A stretch of DNA of 64,000 nucleotides from Dama dama (lineage: Eukaryota; Chordata; Mammalia; Artiodactyla; Cervidae). Shown piece after piece: positions 35,411 to 47,985 of the stretch. The position numbers were made by a program, and so were the translations under genes. The stretch is from NCBI RefSeq assembly GCF_033118175.1, contig NC_083701.1, forward strand, positions 72,912,001 to 72,976,000, in the 5' to 3' direction. Under the pieces are notes generated by a model. That model made no database searches. It was given only the letters and a program-made list of their open reading frames with translations, and was not told the DNA's origin. Within the stretch, counting starts at the first letter, position 1. The number at the start of each line of letters is the position of its first letter.

Positions 35411-36431
35411 CAGTTCAGTTGCTCAGTCATATCCAACTCTCTCCAACCCCATGGACTGCAGCACTCCAGGCTTCCCTGTCCTTTATTGTCTCCCTGAGTT
35501 TGCTCAAATTCACATTCATTGAGTCAATGATACCATCCAACCATTTCATCCTCTATCACCCCCTTCTCCTCCTGCCTTCAATCTTTCCCAGCATCAGGGT
35601 CTTTTCCAATGAGTCACTTCTTTGCATCAGGTGGTCAAAGTATTGGAGCTTCAGTTTCAGCATAACTCCTTCCAATGAATATTCAGGACTGATCCCCTTT
35701 AGGATGGACTGGTTGGATCTCCTTGCAGTCCAAGGGACTCTCAAGAGTCTTCTACAACACCACAGTTCAAAAGCATTAATTCTTCAGTGCTCAGCTTTCT
35801 TTATAGTCCAACTCTCACATCCACACATGAGTACTGGAAAAGCCACAGCTTTGACTGTACCTTTGTAGGTAAAGTAATGTCTCTGCTTTTTACTATATTG
35901 TTTAGATTTGTCATAGCTTTTCTTCCAAGGAGCAAGCGTCATTTAATTTCATGGCTGCAGTCACCATCTGCAGAGATTTTGGAGCCAAAGGAAATAAAGT
36001 CTGTCACTGTTTCCATTATTTCACCATCTATTTGCCATGAAGTGATGGGACTGGATGCCATGCTCTTCATTTTTTGAATGTTGAGTCTTAAGCCATTTTT
36101 TCACTCTCCTTTTTCATTTTCATCAAGAGGCTTTTTTGTTCTTCTTCACTTTCTGCCATAAGGGTGGTGTCATCTGCATATCTGAGGTTATTGATATTTC
36201 TCCCGGCAATCTTGATTCCAGCTTGTGCTTCTTCCAGCCCAGCATTTCTCATGATGTACTCTGCATATAAGTTAAATAAGCAGGGTGACAATATACAGCT
36301 TTGACGTACTCCTTTTCCTATTTGGAACCAGTCTGTTGTTCCATGTCCAGTTCTAACTGTTGCTTCCTGACCTGCATACAGATTTCTCAGGAGGCAAGTA
36401 AGGTGGTCTGGTATTCCCATCTCTTTAAGAA
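35411..36431 (-). mobile_element. BovB fragment with RT catalytic core
   Basis: The minus-strand frame 36088-36420 carries LTCLLRNLYAGQEATVRTG, GKGVRQSCILSPCLFNLY and LRYADDTTLMAESEEE, with the catalytic YADD intact. The frame breaks shortly after; the tail is at 35411. It is 5' truncated at the MGIPDH text. Confidence 0.92.
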
Positions 36432-37299
36432 ATATTCTTAAGAAATAGTTTTCAGTTAACTAGCACCCCCTTTTAACATCATTTAAAACTGTGTACTTCA
36501 GATGCAATAATAAAGAATCAGTATTCAGAAATGGCATGATATTATAACCAAATCCTGAAATAAATATCATTGATTAGCAATCAAACAGAGATTACAAGGA
36601 AATAACATCACAGATTTTAAAAACAGACATACATTTTTAGTGTTAAAACGTTTGATACGGTAATTGCCTGTAATAATTTGAAAGATAGACCAAGTGCCTA
36701 GGAAATCTGCATCTTCTCAGATAATAGTTGGGAAAAGACAGAAAGTTACTGGGTTTTGTTTGCTCAGAGTTAGTTATATTATAATAATTCACACAGCCAT
36801 GAATTATTACCTGGGTAAAATTGACCAGTTATCAAGCTAATGAAAAGGATTAAAGAAGATTCAGAAATGAACTGTGTTGTTAGATATATATAGTAGCCAC
36901 ATCTACCAATACGGATGAGTAGCTTAATGCTTTTCATCAAATTGGAAAGATTTGGCTATTCTGTCTTCAAATAGTCTCTCTCTTTGATCTGTTCTCTCCC
37001 TCTGGAATTCTCATTGTGTTGATTCTAGTATACTTGGTGGTGTCTCATGGGTCTCTGAGGCACTGTTCATTCTTTTCATGCTTATTTTTTCTGTTCTTTT
37101 GACTGTATCATCTTACTATATACATCTTCTTGAAATTTATCAAACTTTTCTTCTGCCAGAACTAATCTATTCCTGAACCCTTATAGTGAAGTTTTTATTT
37201 GTTACTGTACTTTTTAACTCCATAATCTCTATTTGCATCTTTTATGTAATTTCTTTTATTGATATCTATGTGGTGAGACATTATTATTCTCATGAGTGG

Positions 37300-37505
37300 G
37301 TGAAAGTGTTAGTCACTCAGTTGTGTCCAACTCTTTGCAATCCCTTGGACTGTAGACTGCCAGACTCCTCTGTCCATGGAATTCTCCAGGGAAAAATACT
37401 GCAGTGAGTTGTGATCTCCTCCTCCAGGGAGTCTTCCCAACCCAGGGAATGAATCCGGGTCTCCTGAATTGCAGGCGGACCCTTTAATGTCTACGCCACC
37501 AGGGT
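37300..37505 (-). mobile_element. Bov-tA SINE (first of a pair)
   Basis: This antisense Bov-tA has its head at 37480-37505 (CTACGCCACCAGGG). It is diverged from its neighbour, so the pair arose from separate insertions. Confidence 0.88.
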
Positions 37506-37517
37506 GTATGCCCTCCG

Positions 37518-37721
37518 TGTGCATGCTTAGTCACTCAGTCATTTCCAACTCTTTGCGATCCCATGGACTGTAGCCCACCAGGCTCCTCTCTCTATGGGTA
37601 TTCCCCAGGCAAGAATACTGGAGTGGGTTGCATGCCCTCCTCCAGGGGATCTTCCCAACCCAGGAATTGAACCCAGGTCTCCTGCACTGCAGGTGAATTC
37701 TTTACCATCAGAACCATAGTG
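37518..37721 (-). mobile_element. Bov-tA SINE (second of a pair)
   Basis: It has the same orientation as the SINE 12 bases to its left, with a degraded head at 37700-37721. Confidence 0.88.
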
Positions 37722-38686
37722 TACAGCTAACTCTCTGTTCATTTCACTTATTCATCTAATACTTATTTGGAGATTTTCTTAAATGCCTGAACCATTAAGT
37801 CACCCAGCTTTTACCAATGGGCAGGCTGTTTTCATGTTCTACTTTAATTCATTAGATACAGTTTACTTTATTTCTTTGAACCTCTTCATAATGGTAGATT
37901 TAAAATCTTTGTCTACTAAGTCTAACATTTGAACCTTCTAAAGGCATTGTTTGTTCTTGGCTGATTTTTTTCCCTACAAATGGGAGACACTTTGTTATCT
38001 CTTTGCATATCTCATAATTTTTGTTTAAAATTGAACAGTTCGGATAATGTAGCAAATCTGGAAATAAATTTTCCCCTCCTTTCCAGGGCCAAATAGCAGC
38101 AAAACCTTATGAATGTGGCTTTTCCAGGACACTGCTAGACAAACAGTGTAGCAGTGATCTGGGTGCGGGTTTTTAAGGTGCTTCTGAACAATCTGTCCTT
38201 CTAGAAGTTTCAAGGCTGCCAGTTTTTAAGACTATCACAGAATTGGAGATAGAAGGATTAAAATAGGTCAAGATAAAAAGCTACAAACTATGCTGTTTTT
38301 CTTGAATAAATGCTCCTCATTTTGTTGCATGCATTTGATTAATTTCAGAGTTCTGAAAAAGAAAAATTATTTTGACAGTCTTTGCCAGTATTTCATTGCT
38401 TGTATAGGAGCAGACATACAGAGGTCCTCAGTTTGCACTTCTAGGAGGCCTGTACTCCGTGCTGAACCTTAAATTCTCTGATGGATAGCAACACCCCTAA
38501 TTTCCTCCCACAGCACAAAGTCAGCATAGATTTCACTTAATGACAAGCAGTAGGAAGTACATGTGGATCTTGTGGGTGGGACAGTCAAAAACATTTGTAA
38601 AATCATATTACTAACAGAAGACATTACAAGAAATAAAGTTTAAAAGTCTGGAGGTCATCCTAAAATTATAACTATTAGTTTGATTT

Positions 38687-38705
38687 AAAAAAAAAAAAAA
38701 AAAAA
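38687..38705. repeat. Poly(A) run
   Basis: Nineteen uninterrupted A. No retroelement body is recognised beside it. Confidence 0.9.
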
Positions 38706-39223
38706 GAATGGGCTTATAATTTACATACTCTGACTGAAAATGCAAAACCATTTCTTATGTTCAAGTAACATAATCTTACTCTGGAAATCCTATTCCTATA
38801 AATAGTATTTATATATTCCTAATTTTCAGTTTAATTCTGTCTTTCCTACTCAAGCACTCAAGAATTTTCAAATATTTGGAGTATCCTGCTTGGAAAATGA
38901 GAAACAAGAGAGGGGCTGTAACTCACCTCCAGGCTCCTATCACCTCCACATTTGTCTCACTTGGGCACCCCCATGGGCACGTGTCTTCAGGGTGTCTGAG
39001 GCTATGCCCTGACAAATGATGAAATGCCCCCAACATTTTTCAATGTAGTCTAACACACACCCTGGTGTTTACTATCCTTGAAATGTTGCACTAAGGCATT
39101 CAGTTCTGAAAATCTGACCTTCGCTTCCTCTCTCTAAATTGGACTTTTTCTCTTTCAACCTCTACATTTCCTGCCTGGAAGGAACTTTTACACACATCAT
39201 ACTCACTCCTTCTTACATCTTCC

Positions 39224-39271
39224 TGATCCACTCTTTTTTTTTTTTTTTTTTTTTTAGGTTGATCCACTCTT
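39224..39271 (-). mobile_element. Poly(A)-only retrotransposed insertion
   Basis: A perfect 12-bp duplication TGATCCACTCTT (39224-39235 and 39260-39271) encloses only T20 plus AGGT. Read on the minus strand this is a target duplication beginning AAGAG, matching the L1 endonuclease preference, around ACCT plus a poly(A) tail. Confidence 0.75.
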
Positions 39272-39380
39272 AATGTAGAAAAATTTCAGTGAAAGAAACC
39301 AGACTAACAAAAAGCAGACATCCATATATTGAGAGATACTTCAAAAACTATAGTGTTCAAACTAGTACCAATAAATAAGC

Positions 39381-39585
39381 AAAGCAAAGTCACTCAGTCG
39401 TGTCCGACTCTTTGCAACCTGTGGACTGTAGCCCACCAGGCTCCTCAGTCCAGGGAATTCTCCAGGCAAGAATACTGGAGTGGGTTGCCATTTCCTTCTC
39501 CAGGGAACCTTCCCAACCCAGGGATCGAACCCAGGTCTCCTGCATCGCAGGCAGATGCTTTACCGTCTGAGCCACCTAAGGAGTC
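39381..39585 (-). mobile_element. Bov-tA SINE, low divergence
   Basis: This antisense Bov-tA has a body close to consensus (CACTCAGTCGTGTCCGACTC) and a head at 39560-39585. Confidence 0.9.
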
Positions 39586-41601
39586 GTTTAATACTGTCTT
39601 TCTTATCATTATCATCATTACGAATTATCAGGCCACTTGCAGTCATATTAAAAAAAGGTTATTCCCTTTGCATGTTCATTTACTCACTTTTTCTATTTCT
39701 AGCCCCAATTCCAGCTGGTGACAAAAAGGAACATCTTAATATATTCCCAGTATTTCAGGCATTGCAGTTGGAAACAAAATAATGATATGATTTCTCTTCC
39801 ATGCCTTTCTCTCCTGGTGATCATCTCAAACTTTGGAACTTATAAAGAGCCATGACAAGCAGGCCTGTGGCTTCTGATCACCAGCACCTGCATGCATTGG
39901 CGTCTGCTGAATTCTGTTATGTGTAGTCATTGGCATTCACACTACTGTTCCCCGAGCCTTTATTTGTTTCAAGTTATAGGCACACACCATCTATACTGTG
40001 TAAAACTCTAGCTAACCTGTTGACTTTTTCACTCTCCACTAATCTATCATCCTTCTTGCTGGTGAGAAGAGTTTGATCATTTTAGAAAACATTATGTGGC
40101 TGTGGGAAAGTGTTCAGTATTCTCTTAAGGTCTCTATACTCCTAACACTAATTTACTTAGATGTGTAGATGAAATGGAGCTTCTGCGTTTTTTTTCTTCA
40201 TAATCTAGCTTTCCTAATAATCCCTAATTTACTAGATTGAAGAGTAAAATAAACAAAAAATTCTTGCACTTGTCTCTTATCAATACGACATCTTCTAGTC
40301 AATTTAAATACTGAGATGACATAAAGTTTAACTTCCAACACTGGCAGACTCATGTGGCCTTTTTAAAAAGATTTAGACTCTTTCATAAAAGTGCTTGTCT
40401 TCCATTGTTACCGCACTCACAACTCTTCTCCCCAAGAAGGGATTCAAACGTATAAGAGGATTGACTGGGTCCTTGCAGCAGTGGCTAGGAAAGCAGTCAG
40501 ACTCCACGTGCAGAAAATCTTGTTGAAGAAATATTATAACTTATATTAAAAGACACATAAATAGAGCCATTTAACTTGAGTAGGATGCTTGCCAATAAAA
40601 TTGTAGTAAATCAGAACATGCAGGTGCAAGTAAATGGAGAGAACGGCGGTGGAAAATGCTATAAGAAGCAATATTTAAACTAAAAAAGAGGTTTACTTCC
40701 TTAAGGACACATAGTTAAGGATGATTAAAAAGAAATTGAAATTCTAAAATATGCTAAGTGAAGAACAAATCATTCTAACACACAATTACACACACATGCA
40801 CATAACAAAACTTGCAAAATATTTCTTGGAATCAGAATTCAGGAGGAATGCTGATTGCAAGAAAAATTTATTGAGGAAGAGTTGCCAGAAGGCCCATGAA
40901 GTTCTCTAAAATTGAAAGCAAACTTCAGAGGGGCTGATTAACTTTTTCTTCTCAGTGACTTATAAACATCAAAGAAAATATCTTTAGGTCCTGTCATAAA
41001 ACAATTAATTTTTAATTGGAAATGAAGATATTTGTTGGATAGAACTGATTCATATAGTTAAAGAGCTGTCAAATTAAAGAGGGATTGAGATTATTCTGTC
41101 AGCCAATTTGAGTAAAAGCTATAAAGAAATCATGTTTTCTAATTAAAAGTACAATTAAAAATATTAAAAACAATGAAACAGATCCTTGGGAATGTATGGA
41201 AAAATTCAAATATTTAGCTCCTTATCAAATCCTCCTGTTGTCTGAGTGCATATTTTCTTTCAATAATGATTGAAAATATCCAACCAAACAGAAAGCATTA
41301 GGGAGCTAAGCCTTCTGTACTGTGGGAAACTTGGTATTCCTTCAATATCCCTGAGAATTTGGGGGAAGCTTATGTTTCCTCAAGTTGCTTATTATTGTTA
41401 TCCCATTTTCACTGAATATTTAAGCTCTGGTCTGGACAGCAGAATTTGCTGTGGTCAGTATTACTTTGTTTACTTTTAAATAACGTCTTATTACCACATA
41501 TGAGCTTCAGATCATATGGAGAACAGATTACCAATTGTTTTCAATTTTTAATATTTTTACTAATGCTCTCAAGTGGTTTTATATATATATGGATGGGATG
41601 A
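39586..41601. other. Single-copy stretch, nothing recognised
   Basis: About 2 kb of AT-rich intron with only short open frames. Confidence 0.5.
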
Positions 41602-41818
41602 GGCTGCCCAGGTGGCGCCCCAGTGATAAACAGCCTGCCTGCCAATGCAGGAGACATAAGAGACACTGGTGCAAAGGGTTGGGAAGATCCCTTGGAGTAG
41701 GAAATAGCAACCCGCTCCAGTATCCTTGCCTGGAGAATCCCATGGACAGAAGAGTCTGGCAGGCTGCAGCCCATAGGATTGCAGAGTCAGACACAGCTGA
41801 AGCGACTTAGCATGCACA
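41602..41818 (+). mobile_element. Bov-tA SINE
   Basis: A head (GGCTGCCCAGGTGGCGCCCC) is followed by the Bov-A body and a TTAGCATGCACACA tail. Confidence 0.9.
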
Positions 41819-42322
41819 CAGGATTGGACAAGAGCAATGGTGTTCAGACACACACAGTCACAGAACACTTTGTTCAAACTAAATCTTACACAGACTTGTA
41901 TATAAATAAAAGCAGACTTTCACTAGTTTAGTGAACGGGAGGCTAGGTGAGTTTCCAAACTAGATCCAATTCTCCTCCTTCACATCTGAAGGAGCAGTGA
42001 GAGATTCACAGAGCCAATGTAAAATTACACAAAATCCAAGGTTCCTTTCAACATAAATGATCTATTATTTTATTTAGTTGATTGCCCACCATTCTAAAAT
42101 TCTTTATATTTTCACAAATTACAAGGAACTATATTTCCTAAATTCAATCTCCTCCTTTTAAAATAAGAAAATTTAAAAAAAGAAAATTGAGGCTTACATA
42201 TGTTAGGCAATTTGTTCAAAGTCACACAGATAAGAAACTATAGAGTCAGAATTTTATCCCAGTAGTCTCACTCTGGATTCTTGGTTCCCATTCACAGCTA
42301 AAACTTCACCATAGTTGTTTTC

Positions 42323-42340
42323 TTTTTTTTTTTTTTTTTT
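42323..42340. repeat. Poly(T) run
   Basis: Eighteen uninterrupted T. No adjoining element is recognised. Confidence 0.85.
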
Positions 42341-42514
42341 GAGTTATTGGGTAATTGAGTTAGGGCAGGGACTATTCCAGGTTTTATTGAGCATGACAAA
42401 TTATAAAGCATAAATTTATAAATTACAAAATTGGAACAAATGTATTTATTTAGAAAGGGAAGCTTTTTCCTTAGTCCATAAGGATTTAAACTAACGACAT
42501 AAACCTAGGACTAA

Positions 42515-43174
42515 ACTAAGATCATGGCATCTGGTCCCATCACTTCACAGCAAATAGATGGGGAAGCAATGGAGACAGTGACAGACTTTACCTTTTTGGG
42601 CTCCAAAATCACTGCAGATGGTGACCGCAACCACAAAATTAAAAGACGCTTGCTCCTTGGAAGAAAAGTTATGACCAAGCTAGACAGCATATTAAAAAGC
42701 AGAGACATTACTTTGCTAACAAAGGTCCGTCTAGTCAAAGCTATGGTTTTTCCAGTAGTCATGTATGGATGTGAGAGTTGGACTATAAAGAAAGCTGAGC
42801 GCAGAAGAATTGATGCTTTTGTTCTGTGGTGCTGGAGAAGACTCGTGGACTGCAAGGAGATCCAACTATTCCATCCTAAAGGAAATCAGCCCTGAATATT
42901 CATTGGAAAAACTGATGCTGAAGCTGAAACTTCAATACTTTGGCCACCTGATGTGAAGAACTGACTCACTGGAAAAGACCCTGATGCTGGGGAAGATTGA
43001 AGGCAGGAGGAGAAGGGGAACGACAGAGGATGAGATGGTTGGATGGCATCACCGACTCAATGGACATGAGTCTGAATAAGCTCTAAGAGTTGGTGATGGA
43101 CAGAGAAGCCTGGTGTGCTGCAGTCCATGGGGTTGCAAAGAGTTGGACACAACTGAGCAAATAAACTGAACTGA
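42515..43174 (+). mobile_element. BovB 3' fragment
   Basis: It starts at ACTAAGATCATGGCATCTGG and ends ATAAACTGAACTGA. A 123-residue frame (42524-42895) is open up to a small deletion near 42845, where part of the LLRVPWTARRSN text is missing. Confidence 0.92.
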
Positions 43175-43296
43175 GGAAGGGAAACAAGGACAGTAAATTA
43201 CAAAGTTTTAAAAGCTAGACAATTTCAAACATCATCAAATTCAGAAAAATAGTACAGAGTTTTTTAACTAGTTGTATAAGTACATCTAGATAGTGG

Positions 43297-43372
43297 AGGA
43301 CAGAGGAGCCTGGGGTGCTGCAGTCCACGGGGCCACAAAGAGTCGGACATGACTTGGAAACTGAACAGCAAC
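43297..43372 (+). mobile_element. 3' end of a Bov-A-type SINE
   Basis: It holds only the last third of the body (GACAGAGGAGCCTGGGGTGC) and a tail AACTGAACAGCAACAAAA. Confidence 0.75.
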
Positions 43373-45670
43373 AAAATCTATTATATTTGCTATTCTAAAA
43401 TTTTTACTACATTTCTTACACTTTTTCTTTTACCTCTTTGTATGATACCAATTTTAAGTCATTTATATTGAAAGAATAAATTCTCTTGAGCTTGGTGAGT
43501 AAAAATTTTTAAATTTATTCTCAATCACTTAGAAATGTTTCTTTTTTAAACTTTAGAATTCCTGTCAAATTTGGGAATATCTAAACCCACATTTGTTTCA
43601 CGCATGAGCCTTAAAATGTGAAAAGCTTTTCCATGGATTCAATTCTCTCCTGATGCATTTCCAAGTATGTACCATTTGACTGCTCACGTGTTTCTGTTAC
43701 CAGGTTGCCATATAGTGATGGTTAATTCTGACCCAGTCAAGATGCTATTGGGTCCTCTCAGTGAGTGATAGGGTTAATGCTGACAGTCATTCATACACTA
43801 GAACAGTGAGCAGTAATAACTTGCATGTACAACAATGACTGAGAATCAAAAATTATATCCCACTAGACCAAAATGAAATGTATCTTTAACTCAATTCTCC
43901 CTAAACTGGATCCACAAAACAACAGAAGCCACTCCAGTGCCAGGCGTCATGAATGTCAAGCAAAGAAAACAAAGTTGGCAGGCTAAGAGGAAACAAGTGA
44001 TTAAAGTTAAAATATCCTACTTTTGTGAATTTTACAGAAACTTATGACCATGTGAATACATTTCTAAGGCCTCTCCCAGGGCTGTGGAAGGAACCTATGC
44101 TGATCAAATGACAGGCCTAAAACTTGAGCTTCATTACCTTCAGGGTAAATCTACCTGTGGCTTAAGGTCTAGTTATTAAGCAAAAGAAACAATAAGAAGA
44201 AAATAGCACCAATAATCAGACTGGATTAAAAAGTGAAGGCTTTGAATCTGGAGTGAAAAGAGGTAGAATTTTTTTAAGGCATGAAGGAGGAACACAGAGC
44301 AAAATAAAGGTATTAGTCTGACTAAAAGACCATGGAGAAATTTGCTCAGGTTTACAATTTGTAAAAAAAAAAAAAAAAGTTAACATTATAGTGTGGATTA
44401 TCAGCTGGGAGTAGAATACCAGCGAGTCTATTCCATTTGATTATATCTGTCCCTAGAGTCCCCATACCTGGTGCATCAAGCCAGAGGATTTCCTCAAGGA
44501 ACCCAAAAACTTGCTGCAATGTGATGGCATTATGTTTGGAAATACAAAAACATTTTCAGCTAAAATTCCTGGGTTTTAGCAAGAATATAACATTTGATCC
44601 AATGTTCTGTGAACCACAGATTATTGGGATAAAAAAATATCCAGCTGAAAAGGTCACTTTAATTAAAGGATGCACACACTCATACCCTTGGGCCTCTTTA
44701 CTAATTTTAAAGGCATTATTTGTCAAAGGAACAAAATTATCTAAAACAGTTAAAAATGTGATTTTCCCCAAATGTCATTTATTTTTCTCCATTTTCCATT
44801 TATGCTTTCAACTAACCCAGTATAAAATTATTTTCATGGAATCTAGTGTGTACCGGAATTTTTCTTGAATCAATGATTATTAATATGCACATCACCTTCT
44901 GTCTGACTTCTCATTTGAATTGCCTAATCAGTTAAGGATGAATGAACAGAATAACAATTTATTTTATTTGATCATCCAAATTCAGGTGACAAGGGTTGAT
45001 CATTATCAGTTTTTCCAGAAAGTGGGTTTGGTCAGTCATGAAATGCAGACACCAGTCACAGGATGGTTTGGGCTTTCTTTGCTATTCTTATACACTGTTG
45101 AAAATTAAAAGATCAGTGACAGCAACTTTAACTCTTCTTTTCAAGCTTAAAATGTATACATTATAGAAAATAGATAATTTTTTTAAATGTCTCTTCTTTT
45201 TGTCTGGAGAGGATGAGTTGTGATTTTCCTCGTGGTGCGAAAAAAATCAAAAGATATGTACCTCCAAGATAAAATAACAGATTTCCTATCATTTCTCAGG
45301 GATGTGATTAAAGAATATGCTAAATTAGCCTGCTGATTGAAAAAATTTAGGAGAAGCGGGTCATAAAACAAGTTTCAAAGAACTTAATTTATATTTCCTT
45401 AGGAATCCAACACCAATTTAGAGAATTCTGAGATCCTTCAGGAAAGGTGCCTCATCAAAGAACATTTCTTTAACATCTTTCATAGACTTGGTTCCTAAGA
45501 CCTGAGTGGTTAGCAGTAGCCACACAAAAAGTAAGTAATAAGTAAGATCTCAAAATATTTCAAAAGTCACCTATAATCTCACTTCCTAAACATGCTCAGG
45601 TTCAATAAATAAGATAACCATGGATTACCAAAATACACAGAGGTTTAGAATTTAGAGGTTTAGAACATTT
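43373..45670. other. Single-copy stretch with an unexplained 143-codon open frame
   Basis: The plus-strand frame 44437-44868 is open for 143 codons but shows no recognised domain, no codon bias I can see, and no splice context. A 16-base A run lies at 44363-44378. Confidence 0.4.
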
Positions 45671-45799
45671 CCCTGGAGAAGTAAATGGAAACCCACTCCA
45701 GTATTTTTGCCTGGAGAATCCCATGGACAGAGGAGCCTGGGGGACTATAGTCCATAAGGTTGCACAGAGTCAGACACGACTGAATTGACTTAGCACACA
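45671..45799 (+). mobile_element. Bov-A SINE lacking the tRNA head
   Basis: It starts CCCTGGAGAAGTAAATGG and ends GAATTGACTTAGCACACA. It follows a 15-bp tandem duplication in the flank (AGAGGTTTAGAATTT then AGAGGTTTAGAACAT). Confidence 0.88.
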
Positions 45800-46118
45800 T
45801 CTTTTGTCCTTACACGTTTGAAAGAGCTGCGAAACAAAATTGATGTGATGGATTTCTCTGTAAGAGAGACTGACAAGCAATTTTGTCAGGAATCTTAATT
45901 ATTCTCAACTTAATCATCTTACTTCTCTTCTTTTGCTCAGAGGAATGTAATGACTACATGTTAAAATAAGAAGGCAAACAGTAGCTTCCACCCATATTTG
46001 GATTTTTTTTTTTTTTTGTCAGCTAAAAAAAGCGCCTATTATCTGATCATTCATTCATTTTTTATTCAGCAAATAGTTCTGTGCAATGGTTGATTTTTAG
46101 ATATTATTCTAAATATTA

Positions 46119-46328
46119 ACACTTTTGCTATTCTTTAGTCACTATGTCATCTCTTGTAACTCCATGGGCTATGTCCCACAGGTTCCTCTGTCTTCAGGAT
46201 TTCCCAGGCAAGAATACTGGAGTGGGTTGCCGTTTCCGTCTCCAGGAGATTTTCTTGATTCAGGGATCGAACTCATGGTTCCTGCATTGGCAGGCATATT
46301 CCTCACCACTAAGTCACCAGAGAAGCCC
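46119..46328 (-). mobile_element. Bov-tA SINE, diverged
   Basis: This antisense Bov-tA has its head at 46300-46328 and a possible short duplication AAATATT on both sides (46111, 46329). Confidence 0.85.
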
Positions 46329-46439
46329 AAATATTGGCATCACACAACAAAGAAAAAGACAAATATGTTCCTTATCTTTCACAACATAAAATACAGTAGA
46401 GAAGTCAGATATTAAAAGAAACTTATGATTGTGGAGTGT

Positions 46440-46648
46440 AGGCTTCCTCTGTGGCTAAGACAGTAGAGAATCCACTCACAATGTGGGAGACCCAGGTTTG
46501 ACCCCTGGGCTGGGACGATCCCCTGGAGAAGGAAATGGCAACCCACTCCAGTATTCTTGCTAGAGAATCCCATGGACAGAGGAGCCTAGCAGACTACAGT
46601 CCATAGCACTGCCTAGAGCCGGACATGGTTGAAGCGACTTAGCACGCA
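46440..46648 (+). mobile_element. Bov-tA SINE
   Basis: A head (GGCTTCCTCTGTGGCTAAG) is followed by the Bov-A body and a TTAGCACGCAGG tail. Confidence 0.88.
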
Positions 46649-47639
46649 GGAACACGTGGCTGTGGAACTTCTATAAAACCACTATAAAGGGTAGAGCACT
46701 GCTCTATGGAAAGTAATAGAGAGACTTACCTAGTCTAGTTGGGTCAAAAATATTCCAGAAGAATAAGTTGGGCAATGGGGAAAGGGAGGATACCAGTGTT
46801 GAAGGTATAAGGAATTTCATGCCCAAAGGTCCAGAGTCAAGTATTCAAGAAAGACTGAAGACTATAAAGAAGGTCCAGACAAGTCAGAGCAGAGAAGGCA
46901 AGGAGGAAACAGGAGTGAAATGAGGCCAAAGGGACAGAAAGGTCACTTTTGACAAAGTGACAAAATCCTAGGGGCACTGTAATCTCTGTTAAGAATTTTA
47001 GACTTTGCCATAAGAAAAGTTAAAGTCATCCAAAGTTTTTCACTATGAGTAATAACTACAGGGATTTGCATTTTTTAAAAATTCATTCTGGCCATACAAA
47101 GGAGGATGGATTAAAACTAATGCACTGAGATCAGTTAGAAGGCTATTAGAGCAGATTGTACAATTTCATCTAGCAGGTCGAGTTTTTTAAATAAGTTTGG
47201 AATATATTTAGTGAGTTTTACAGGTCAAGAAAAAAAGCAGTATAATTCAGTCTCAAGAAGACTCCTCCATTGGAATAATGCTGGTATCCACCAGTATTAA
47301 CACTATCGTAACAGAAGAGACTTCTTTTGTCAGGATTGCTGACTAGACCACTTTAAAAGTTTTCCAGTCCAAACTAATTGTGACTATATTTCAGTTACTG
47401 TCAAAATGCTAGCCAGAAAAAAATAAAATATAAGAATTGCCCTACTATTATCCTCTTTAACATATATTTTAGGTTGTACTCTTTCCTTATCTAATGTTAG
47501 GATCAAGGAAATAGACAAACTTAAATTTCATTAGGTTAGCTCTAACATTTCCATGATCTGAGGGGAAATAAATGCTTTTAGCAAAGTCACAAATAGTTAC
47601 ATGTGTCAGGTGGATAGATGAGGAGGTATAGACATATAT

Positions 47640-47860
47640 ATATAGCTGTATTTCAGTATCTATCTGTAGCTTATATATCTACTTATCTGAAGTAGATGTA
47701 TACATAGATATTGAAATAGATAACAAAATTTATATATATGTCTAATATAGCTATATCTAATATTTATATCTATTTATATCTATATATATCTAATATTTAT
47801 ATCTATATCTAATTTTATATCTATGTCTAATTGAAATATATATATTTGAAAAATCTAGAC
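47640..47860. repeat. AT-rich TATATCTAATATTTA array
   Basis: Irregular tandem variants of TATATCTAATATTTATATCT fill about 200 bases. It abuts a segment repeated at 51160. Confidence 0.7.
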
Positions 47861-47985
47861 ATATCTGTAGTTAGCTACTGAAATATACTATTTTAAATAT
47901 TTTAATTTTTTAAAATGTTGTTTTTTTGAAAACTGGTAATAAACATGACAATATGGAGAAAATCCTTTAGGTTAGGCATTGAATA
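47830..47985. repeat. Left copy of a direct repeat flanking the long BovB
   Basis: It shares the same order of words with 51160-51345: ATATATATATTTG, ACATATCT, TAGCTA, TGAAATATA, then GAAAACTGGTAATAA and GACAATATGGAGAAAATC. Identity looks like roughly three quarters. Confidence 0.65.

Larger units (their letters stand above)
36950..38440 (-). repeat. Ancient L1 fragment carrying two SINEs
   Basis: Antisense old-L1 text is seen at 36950-37299 and 37722-38440, for example AATCTTTGTCTACTAAGTCT and TGAACAGTTCGGATAATG. It is poorly conserved. Confidence 0.6.

Noticed and set aside
36088..36420. Functional reverse transcriptase (YADD intact)
   Set aside because: Only 110 codons remain, the fragment is 5' truncated and the frame breaks soon after; it is a dead BovB copy.
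44437..44868. 143-codon open frame in single-copy DNA
   Set aside because: No domain, no splice or promoter context, and AT-rich composition; compatible with chance.
47640..47860. CRISPR-like array
   Set aside because: Irregular AT-rich repeats without unique spacers, in a mammalian genome.
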